From NCBI RefSeq assembly GCF_002973535.1, contig NZ_PVEP01000003.1:186001-250000 (forward strand): DNA of 64,000 nucleotides. The letters are read 5' to 3'. A model generated the notes under the pieces. It was not told the DNA's origin. It made no database searches and saw only the letters and a list, made by a program, of their open reading frames with translations. Of the stretch, positions 58,263-64,000 are shown piece by piece. The first letter of the stretch is position 1. The number at the start of each line of letters is the position of its first letter. The position numbers and the translations under genes were made by a program. Source of the DNA: Albidovulum denitrificans. GTDB taxonomy: Bacteria; Pseudomonadota; Alphaproteobacteria; Rhodobacterales; Rhodobacteraceae.

Positions 58263-58288
58263 AAGGGCGGTGGTTTCCCACCGCCCTT
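58263..58288 (-). terminator. Terminator of the first small membrane-protein gene
   Basis: AAGGGCGGTGG (58263-58273), loop, CCACCGCCCTT (58278-58288); on the minus strand a T-run follows (58260-58264 are A on +). It ends the 58309 gene and may also stop hemH transcripts. Confidence 0.8.
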
Positions 58289-58308
58289 CGATCCGGGGTG
58301 TCCCGAAA

Positions 58309-58488
58309 TCAGTTGCTGGCCACAGCGGCCGCAACGACGAGCAGCAGAAGCAGCGGAACAACGATGCCGCCCGAGGAGGACGACTTCTGCACCACGACTT
58401 CCGGCTCCATGACCGGTTCAGCCATGCCACCGGCGAAGGCGGTGGAAGCGGTGAGCGAAACGGCGGCGGCAAGCGCGAGTTTTTTCAT
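58309..58488 (-). CDS. 59-residue signal/membrane small protein, copy 1
   Basis: Begins MKKLALAAAVSLTASTAFA, a perfect Sec-type signal peptide, then GGMAEPVMEPEVVVQKSSSSGG and a hydrophobic helix (IVVPLLLLLVVAAAVASN) that ends the protein. It should be an inner-membrane or small periplasmic-facing protein. Function unknown. It differs from copy 2 (58711-58890) at one residue (Thr13 versus Ala13). The gene has its own terminator and an upstream region similar to that of copy 2. Confidence 0.85.
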   Translation of the reverse strand: MKKLALAAAVSLTASTAFAGGMAEPVMEPEVVVQKSSSSGGIVVPLLLLLVVAAAVASN

Positions 58489-58662
58489 ACGACTGTTCTC
58501 CAGTTACGCTCCGGCGGGACTGAGGTGAGGATCGCCAGAGCTTTTCATTACCTCGGCGAAAAGAGTAACGCGAGAATCAAGAACTTGGCAACGGTTGTGA
58601 AGACGGGTGCAACGCTGCGCAGTGCGACGTGACTTTCCGGCATCGCCGTGCCGCGAAAAGGA

Positions 58663-58688
58663 AAAGGCGGTGGTCGCCCACCGCCTTT
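58663..58688 (-). terminator. Terminator of the second small membrane-protein gene
   Basis: AAAGGCGGTGG (58663-58673), loop TCGC, CCACCGCCTTT (58678-58688), followed on the minus strand by a T-rich run. Nearly the same hairpin as at 58263, part of the duplicated unit. Confidence 0.8.
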
Positions 58689-58710
58689 CCTTTAACAGAT
58701 CCGCCTGGGA

Positions 58711-58890
58711 TCAGTTGCTGGCGACAGCGGCAGCAACGACGAGCAGGAGGAGCAGCGGAACAACGATGCCGCCCGAGGAGGACGACTTCTGAACCACAAC
58801 TTCCGGCTCCATGACCGGTTCAGCCATGCCACCGGCGAAAGCGGTGGACGCGGCGAGCGAAACAGCGGCAGCAAGCGCGAGCTTTTTCAT
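58711..58890 (-). CDS. 59-residue signal/membrane small protein, copy 2
   Basis: Same architecture as copy 1: signal peptide (MKKLALAAAVSLAASTAFA), short acidic/serine segment (EPVMEPEVVVQKSSSSGG) and C-terminal hydrophobic helix ending ASN. The coding DNA differs from copy 1 at 12 of 180 positions, 11 of them silent, whereas the flanks have diverged much more. This pattern implies selection for the protein. Function unknown; homologues next to hemH would support a heme or envelope role, which is not shown here. Confidence 0.85.
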   Translation of the reverse strand: MKKLALAAAVSLAASTAFAGGMAEPVMEPEVVVQKSSSSGGIVVPLLLLLVVAAAVASN

Positions 58891-59036
58891 TTTTCAATTC
58901 TCCAGTTACGCACCGGCACAGTTTGATTGAGGATCGCCGGAGCATCCATCTTCACCTCGTAGACGTGAGTAACGCACAAGGTTCGAGATTTGCAACTGGC
59001 GAGTAGGGCCGAAAACCAACGGTTTCAGGCGTGTCG

Positions 59037-59642
59037 TCAAATTAGCAACACCTGCGTACCGACTTCGGCAAGGCCAAAGAGTTCAAGAATGTGTTCATTG
59101 TACAACCCTATGCAGCCGTTCGATGACCGCCGCCCGATCTTGCGTGTGTCATGCGTTCCGTGGATGCGATAATACTGCCAGGACAGGTAGAGCGCGCGGG
59201 GACCAAGCGGGTTGGTCGGGTCGCCGCCCGGCACCATTTCCGGCCATTCCGGGTTGCGCACGCGCATATCGGGCGTCGGGCGCCAGGGCGGATTGACAAC
59301 CTTCTGGATGACAGAGGTGCGGCCCTTGCGGGTCAGGTCCGGGGTCAGCGGCACGCTGGTCGGGTAAAGCTTGTACGTCTGCCCGTCTGCGGACCAGTAA
59401 TGCAGCGCGCGCGACGTGATATCGACAAGGATCGCGCCCTTGTCGAGGCTTGAGAAATAGGGCTGCCAGTCCAGCGAGCGGAAGCTGGAGATGTTGCGCC
59501 GCATGTTGGAGCTTAGATCGCTTTCCATCTCCGTCGTGCCGGCGGTCTGGGCCAGCGCGGGGGCGGCGAGTGTGGCGGCAAAGGCCGCCGTCGTTCCGAT
59601 CAGCGCGCGGCGGCTGATCTTGACGTTGTCAGGGTTGCTCAT
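59037..59642 (-). CDS. Exported L,D-transpeptidase (YkuD), Tat-type signal
   Basis: 201 residues. The N-terminus has a twin-arginine-like motif (SRRALIG) and hydrophobic stretch ending APALAQ. YkuD catalytic sequence IHGTHDTRKIGRRSSNGCIGLY has the His, Ser and Cys of the active site. It should make 3-3 cross-links or attach proteins to peptidoglycan in the periplasm. Upstream divergent from the CAP-domain lipoprotein gene at 59829. Confidence 0.93.
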   Translation of the reverse strand: MSNPDNVKISRRALIGTTAAFAATLAAPALAQTAGTTEMESDLSSNMRRNISSFRSLDWQPYFSSLDKGAILVDITSRALHYWSADGQTYKLYPTSVPLTPDLTRKGRTSVIQKVVNPPWRPTPDMRVRNPEWPEMVPGGDPTNPLGPRALYLSWQYYRIHGTHDTRKIGRRSSNGCIGLYNEHILELFGLAEVGTQVLLI

Positions 59643-59828
59643 CCTCGGGTCACCATCTTTCCCGCCGCTGCCCGGCGGACCTCATTTATGCGCGGCAAGG
59701 TACGCGAAAGGGGCCATATCCTCAACTCACGCCTCTGTCACATTCCGCCCATCGGCCAAGATCGCGTTTGAACACCGAACCGCGAAACTGTAAAGGACGG
59801 CCCGGCGATAACCTGAGGGGCTTGGTCC

Positions 59829-60341
59829 ATGATCCGTTCGGCCGGAATGATTCTCGTTACAGCAATCGCACTTGCCGGGTGCGTAAGCGATCAGCCGGCG
59901 CCGATGGGTGCCGATGGCCTGCCGCTGCCGAAGCTTTATGAGATCAGGAAGGGCGATGAGGGACGGATCACCTATTCGCTGGTCGATTCGGTCAACGCGC
60001 TGCGCCGTGCCTCGGGTGCGCAGCCGCTGACGCTGAACCCGCTGCTGACCGCCGCCGCTGCGACGCATTCGCGCGACATGGCGGTGCAGAATCGGCCCTG
60101 GCATTTCGGCTCGGACGGGTCCTCGCCGCTGGAGCGGGTGCGGCGGACCGGCTATCAGGGCCGGATGATGGGCGAGAATATCTCGGAAACCTACGAGACC
60201 GAGCTTGAGACGCTGTCGGCCTGGATGGGTTCGCCCGACACCCGCGCGGTGATCCTTGACCCCGCCGCGCGCGACATCGGCTTTGCCTGGTATCAGGAAC
60301 CGGCGGGCAAGATCTGGTGGACGGTGGTCACGGGCGGCTGA
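59829..60341 (+). CDS. CAP/SCP-domain lipoprotein
   Basis: 170 residues. Lipobox ALAGC (cysteine 18) predicts an outer- or inner-membrane lipoprotein. The CAP domain is short: SLVDSVNALRRASGAQPLTLNPLLTAAAATHSRDMAVQN, then WHFGSDGSSPLERVRRTGYQ and MGENI, and SWMGSP-type SAWMGSPDTRAVILDP. Bacterial CAP proteins are of unknown biochemical role. It lies between two YkuD genes and converges with the second, so cell-wall association is plausible. Confidence 0.88.
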   Translation: MIRSAGMILVTAIALAGCVSDQPAPMGADGLPLPKLYEIRKGDEGRITYSLVDSVNALRRASGAQPLTLNPLLTAAAATHSRDMAVQNRPWHFGSDGSSPLERVRRTGYQGRMMGENISETYETELETLSAWMGSPDTRAVILDPAARDIGFAWYQEPAGKIWWTVVTGG

Positions 60342-60353
60342 TCGCCGCCCCGC

Positions 60354-60848
60354 CTATGGCAGGATCAGGATCGGCGTTCCGACGCGGACCATGGAATAGA
60401 CCTCTTCCATCTCGCCGTCCTTGATGGCGATGCAGCCCGCCGTCCAGTCCTTGCCGCGACCCTTGTTCTTCTTCGCCCGGCCATGGATGAAGATATCGCC
60501 GCCGGGCTTCTTGCCCAGCGCCTCGGCCTCGGCCCGGTCGGCGGCATTGGGGTAGGAGATGCCGATCGACAGGTGGTAGCTGCTGTTGGGGTTGCGGCGG
60601 TCGATATAGTAAAGCCCCTCGGGCGTCTTGCCGTCGCCCTCGACCTTCTTGTCGCCGACCGGATTGCCGCCAAGCCCGATCCTGTAGGTCTTGATCGCGG
60701 TCTGGCCATGCAGAAGGTACATCTTGCGCTGCCCCTTGTAGATCAGGATCTGCGTCACCTCAGGCCCGTTATAGCTGCGGAATTTCGATCCGCAGGCCGC
60801 AAGAAGCCCAAGCGCCGTCGTTGCCAGAAAAGTCCGCCTGCCCCACAT
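60354..60848 (-). CDS. L,D-transpeptidase family lipoprotein (YkuD)
   Basis: 164 residues. Lipobox LLAAC (cysteine about 19) after a short RR-containing N-terminus (GRRTFLATTALG). YkuD active site: IFIHGRAKKNKGRGKDWTAGCIAI with His and Cys, and the earlier KTPEGLYYID. It resembles the ErfK/YafK-like small transpeptidases, some of which cleave rather than form cross-links. ATG 60848 is chosen over an antisense extension into the next gene. Third YkuD-fold gene in the window. Confidence 0.9.
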   Translation of the reverse strand: MWGRRTFLATTALGLLAACGSKFRSYNGPEVTQILIYKGQRKMYLLHGQTAIKTYRIGLGGNPVGDKKVEGDGKTPEGLYYIDRRNPNSSYHLSIGISYPNAADRAEAEALGKKPGGDIFIHGRAKKNKGRGKDWTAGCIAIKDGEMEEVYSMVRVGTPILILP

Positions 60849-60918
60849 GTCCTGTCCGCTCGCGTTGGTTTTACCAAGGTTTACACGGATCGCGGCGGGG
60901 CGGGAAGAGCGGGCGTTC

Positions 60919-62133
60919 CTACCGTGACAGGCGGGCGGACACTTCGACGTGAGGGGACCAGCGGAATTGATCGACGACCTGGATCCAGTCGATGCGGAAC
61001 CCGGCATCTGTCAGGATGCGCGCGTCGCGGGCGAAGGTGACCGGGTTGCAGGAAACAGCGGCGACAAGGGACAGGGCCGAGGCCGCGATCTGGGCCGCCT
61101 GCGCCTCGGCCCCCGCGCGGGGCGGGTCGATGACGACGGCGTCAAAGCAGCCCAGTTCGTCGGGCAGAAGCGGGCGACGGAAAAGATCGCGCGCCTCGGT
61201 CGTGACACGGTGCAGGCCCGTCGCGCCGCGCCAGCCCACGTCGAGCGCGGCGACCATGGCCGCCTCGCCTTCGACCGCGTGAACGCTGGCGGTCGCGGCC
61301 AAAGGCAGCGCGAAGGTGCCGCATCCGGCGAAGAGGTCGGCGACGGTTCCAGCATCGCCCACAGCCTCGGTCACGGCGGCGACAAGGCCCGCCTCCCCCT
61401 CTGCCGTCGCTTGCAGGAAGGCGCCGGGGGGTGGGACGACCAGCGCCTTGCCGAAGCGGCGCGCAGGCGGGCGGCGGGTGGCGATGAGGTCACCGTCCCA
61501 GGCAAGACGGGCGAGGTCGGCCTTTTCGGCAAGGGCGGAGAGGCTGGAAAACAGGCTCTGTTCCAGCGGTTTTCCGCCCCTCACGGCCAGATCGACGCCG
61601 GTATCGGTGACGGTGGCGGAAAGCGACAGTTCCGCCTTGCGCGAGCCGCCGGTGAGGGTGATTTCCTCAAGCAGCGGCAAAAGCGCGATCAGCGAGGGGT
61701 GCAGAAGCTGGCAATCCGGGATATCGACGATGGCGCCGGAGCGGCGGCCGTGAAGCCCGACGACAGCGCCCTGTTTGGTCCGGCGGCCCGAGAAGGTCGC
61801 GCGGCGGCGGGAGCGGGGCGGTGAGGTCAGGACCGGGCGGAACGGCGCATCAAGGCCCTGCGCAGCGAGCGCCTGACGCACCACGTCCTGTTTCCAGTCC
61901 GCCACGAATCCATCCGAGGCATGCATCAGCGCACAGCCACCGCAGGCGCGGTAGTGACGGCAGGGCGCCTTCACCCGGTCGGGTGAGGGCGTGACGATCC
62001 GGCAGTCTTGCATCCGCTCGCCGTCGATCTCGCCCTCCACCTCCTCACCCGGCAGGGCCATGGGGACGAAGACCGGGCCGGGGGCGATCCCGTCGCCGTG
62101 ATGGCCAAGGCGGGCAATGGTCAGCCGGGTCAT
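60919..62133 (-). CDS. TrmA/RlmD-type 23S rRNA (uracil-5-)-methyltransferase
   Basis: 404 residues. N-terminal TRAM-like region, [4Fe-4S] cysteines in CRHYRACGGC plus DIPDCQLL, SAM site TVADLFAGCGTFALPLA and catalytic motif AVSCNPVTFARD. Matches RumA/RlmD-type m5U methyltransferases; whether it modifies one or two uridines cannot be told. It overlaps the ABC exporter gene by 4 nt, so they share an operon. Confidence 0.92.
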   Translation of the reverse strand: MTRLTIARLGHHGDGIAPGPVFVPMALPGEEVEGEIDGERMQDCRIVTPSPDRVKAPCRHYRACGGCALMHASDGFVADWKQDVVRQALAAQGLDAPFRPVLTSPPRSRRRATFSGRRTKQGAVVGLHGRRSGAIVDIPDCQLLHPSLIALLPLLEEITLTGGSRKAELSLSATVTDTGVDLAVRGGKPLEQSLFSSLSALAEKADLARLAWDGDLIATRRPPARRFGKALVVPPPGAFLQATAEGEAGLVAAVTEAVGDAGTVADLFAGCGTFALPLAATASVHAVEGEAAMVAALDVGWRGATGLHRVTTEARDLFRRPLLPDELGCFDAVVIDPPRAGAEAQAAQIAASALSLVAAVSCNPVTFARDARILTDAGFRIDWIQVVDQFRWSPHVEVSARLSR

Positions 62134-63962
62134 TCCGCCGCCTCGTCCAGCCCGATGAAACCGCCCGACTGGCGGTTCCAGTAACGCGCGTAAAGCCCGC
62201 CCTGGGCCAAGAGCGCGTCATGGGTACCGTCCTCGACGATGCGGCCCTGATCCATGACGACGATGCGGTCCATTTCCGAGATCGTGGAAAGGCGATGGGC
62301 GATGGCCAGCACCGTCTTGCCCTCCATCACGCGGTGCAGCGCGCTTTGCACCTGTGCCTCGACCTCGCTATCGAGCGCGCTTGTCGCCTCATCCAGCACC
62401 AGGATCGGGGCGTCCTTCAGGAAGGCGCGGGCCAGCGCGATGCGCTGACGCTGACCACCCGACAGCTTGACGCCGCGTTCGCCCAGATAGGCCTCATAGC
62501 CGCCGCGGCCCTTGAAATCCTCAAGCTGGTGGATGAAGTCGTCCGCCTCTGCCGCCTCGGCGGCCGCGACCATCTCGGCCTCGGTCGCGTCGGGACGGCC
62601 ATAGAGGATGTTGTCGCGGGCGGAGCGGTTGAACATCGCGGTTTCCTGCGTGACCATGGCGATCTGGCGGCGCAGGCTTTCCTGCGTGACGCGCCGCACA
62701 TCGGTGCCATCAACCAGAACCCTGCCACCTTCGGTGTCGTAAAGCCGCAGGAGAAGCGCGACGAGGGTCGATTTCCCCGCGCCCGAGGCGCCGACGATGC
62801 CAACCTTCTGACCGGCGGGGATCGACAGCGAAATATGGTCTATTCCGCCCTGTTTGCGCCCGTAGGCAAAGCTGACATCGTCAAAGGCGATGGCCCCCGC
62901 GACGCGGTCCAGCGTGCCTGCATCGGCGGCATCGGTCAGCTCATGCGGTGGCGTCAGGGTGCGCATCCCGTCCTCCACCTCGCCAACCGAACCATAGATG
63001 CTCATCAGCGTGAAGCTGACCCAGCCGGTCATCTGCGCGATACGGATGGAGATGGTGCCCGCGGCGGCGATGTCGCCGGTCGTCGCCCCGCCTTTCGACC
63101 AAAGCAGAAGCGCGCCGCCAATCAGGATCAGCGGCAGCATCCCGGCAATGGTCATCAGGGCGACGCGGAACCACGCAGACAAGACCCCGAAATCGAGCGC
63201 GGTATCGCGAAAGCCCGACATGGCCCGCAGAGCTGCCTTATCCTCATGCGCGGCATGGGCGAACAGCTTCACCGTCTTGATATTGGTGATCGTGTCGACG
63301 ACCTGCCCCGTCACCATCGCCCGCGCCCCGGCCCGCGCGGCGGACTTGCCCCGGACGCGCGGCAGGAAGGCCCGGATCAGCGCCAGATAGGCCAGAAGCC
63401 AGACCGACAGCGCCACCGCCATCCAGCCGTTCATCGTCAGTAGCAGCGCCACCGAGCCGATGATGGAGGCCAGCGCGAAGGCAATCGTGTTGATGGATTC
63501 ACTGGCGACATCGGTCACGGCGCGGGCCGCCTGCATCTGCTTTTGCGCGATCCGGCCCGCGAAATCGTTGTCGAAGAACGTCACCGCCTGCCCCAGCGTC
63601 CAGCGATGCAGGCGCGAGAGGACAAGGGGCAGGACGTTCGGCTGCACGACGATGGAATTCGACGCCGCCGAAAGCCCGAAGGCGAGCGGGCGCAGCACGA
63701 CGAGGAAGACCGCGAAGCCAAGGTAAAGCGGCCAGTTCTGCACCAGAACGGCGGCCGGGTCGGCGCCCTGCGCGGTATCGACCACGCGGCCAAGGAACCA
63801 TGCGGTCACGACCTCCATCGCGCCCGCTATGCCGGAAAAGACCGCCGCCGCCAGAAGCGGCGCCCAGGCGCCCGACAGGCACCAGAGGAAGAACCGCCCC
63901 AGCGTGCGGGGCGGCGGCCCTTCCGCCGGGCGGAAGGCGTCGATCAGGTCGGCGAACTTCAC
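62130..63962 (-). CDS. ABC exporter half-transporter (MsbA/multidrug-like)
   Basis: 610 residues. Fused six-helix membrane domain (about 1-330) and ATPase domain with Walker A GASGAGKST, signature LSGGQRQR, Walker B ILVLDEATSALD and H-loop AIAHRLST. The start is GTG 63962, overlapping a preceding stop by 4 nt. The C-terminus GGFIGLDEAAE resembles that of the truncated gene upstream, so the two are probably heterodimer partners. Substrate unknown (lipid, drug or peptide). Confidence 0.94.
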   Translation of the reverse strand: MKFADLIDAFRPAEGPPPRTLGRFFLWCLSGAWAPLLAAAVFSGIAGAMEVVTAWFLGRVVDTAQGADPAAVLVQNWPLYLGFAVFLVVLRPLAFGLSAASNSIVVQPNVLPLVLSRLHRWTLGQAVTFFDNDFAGRIAQKQMQAARAVTDVASESINTIAFALASIIGSVALLLTMNGWMAVALSVWLLAYLALIRAFLPRVRGKSAARAGARAMVTGQVVDTITNIKTVKLFAHAAHEDKAALRAMSGFRDTALDFGVLSAWFRVALMTIAGMLPLILIGGALLLWSKGGATTGDIAAAGTISIRIAQMTGWVSFTLMSIYGSVGEVEDGMRTLTPPHELTDAADAGTLDRVAGAIAFDDVSFAYGRKQGGIDHISLSIPAGQKVGIVGASGAGKSTLVALLLRLYDTEGGRVLVDGTDVRRVTQESLRRQIAMVTQETAMFNRSARDNILYGRPDATEAEMVAAAEAAEADDFIHQLEDFKGRGGYEAYLGERGVKLSGGQRQRIALARAFLKDAPILVLDEATSALDSEVEAQVQSALHRVMEGKTVLAIAHRLSTISEMDRIVVMDQGRIVEDGTHDALLAQGGLYARYWNRQSGGFIGLDEAAE

Positions 63963-64000
63963 TGCGCTGCCTCCGGGCTTTCGTCCGTGCCGATGAAACC
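63959..64000 (-). CDS. C-terminal end of a second ABC exporter gene (truncated by window edge)
   Basis: Only the last 13 residues are present: GFIGTDESPEAAQ then stop. The GFIG(L/T)DE ending matches the complete exporter at 62130, and a 4-nt GTGA overlap couples the genes. The likely product is the other half of a heterodimeric exporter. Confidence 0.6.
   Translation of the reverse strand, partial: GFIGTDESPEAAQ

Larger units (their letters stand above)
58263..59000 (-). repeat. Tandem duplication of a ~400-bp small-gene unit
   Basis: Two units, start codons 402 bp apart, each with upstream region, gene and terminator. Shared upstream blocks include CTCCAGTTACGC, GAGGATCGCC and GAGTAACGC (plus-strand reading). 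Unit ends are approximate. Confidence 0.8.

Noticed and set aside
58263-59000. Repeat pair considered as a CRISPR-like or mobile-element signal
   Set aside because: Only two ~400-bp units, each a complete gene with terminator; no short direct repeats with spacers, no transposase and no target-site duplication seen.
60870-60884. TTTA-N7-TTAC before the YkuD lipoprotein gene, a weak CtrA-like match
   Set aside because: Two mismatches, no flagellar or cell-cycle context and no AATCTT core as in the flagellar sites.

Overview
The window is chromosomal DNA from an alphaproteobacterium, almost certainly a member of the Rhodobacteraceae (Rhodobacterales). Evidence: uniformly GC-rich coding sequence, the order ubiB-ubiE / mutM / enoyl-CoA hydratase / rpsT / dnaA-dnaN-recF, the FlbT/FlaF flagellin control genes, and CtrA-like boxes (TTAA-N7-TTAA type) in front of flagellar transcription units. 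No rRNA, tRNA, CRISPR array, insertion sequence or prophage was seen. The species cannot be named from the sequence.

1-10.4 kb: lysA-like decarboxylase, a complete family-5 oligopeptide/dipeptide ABC importer (binding protein, two permeases, two ATPases), a cytoplasmic YkuD-fold protein and a D-aminopeptidase, all on + and tightly packed. Together they look like a cassette for importing and dismantling peptides with D-residues and diaminopimelate, i.e. peptidoglycan stem peptides. A small conserved-looking gene, a periplasmic rhodanese and a zf-TFIIB protein follow.

10.6-41.7 kb: one large flagellar locus in alternating blocks: motB-flgE-flgK-flgL-flgI (+); fliF-fliH-fliN-fliP (-); fliL-orf-motE-motA-orf795-lytic transglycosylase-flhA-fliR-flhB-fliJ-like (+); flgB-flgC-fliE-fliQ-flgF-flgG-flgA-flgH-second fliL (-); fliI (+); fliC-flaF-flbT-DUF1217 (-); rod-binding flgJ and a small coiled-coil gene (-); fliK-flgD (+). 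Export gate, rod, hook, rings, stator and filament are encoded. FliG, FliM, FliO, FliD and FliS are not recognised here. CtrA-like sites sit at most block boundaries.

41.7-50.9 kb: housekeeping genes of ubiquinone synthesis, DNA repair, ribosome and replication (ubiB, ubiE, mutM, crotonase, rpsT, dnaA, dnaN, recF), then a glyoxalase-family gene. recF lacks a conventional start codon where homology demands one.

50.9-64 kb: LysE-type exporter, a triple-domain CDGSH/ferredoxin-like protein, proline iminopeptidase, ubiG, a comF-grxC-nitrilase-marR run, an NDUFAF5/BioC-like methyltransferase, hemH, a tandem pair of nearly identical 59-residue membrane proteins (missed by length cut-offs), two exported L,D-transpeptidases around a CAP-domain lipoprotein, an RlmD/RumA-type rRNA methyltransferase, and one complete plus one truncated ABC exporter gene at the right edge.
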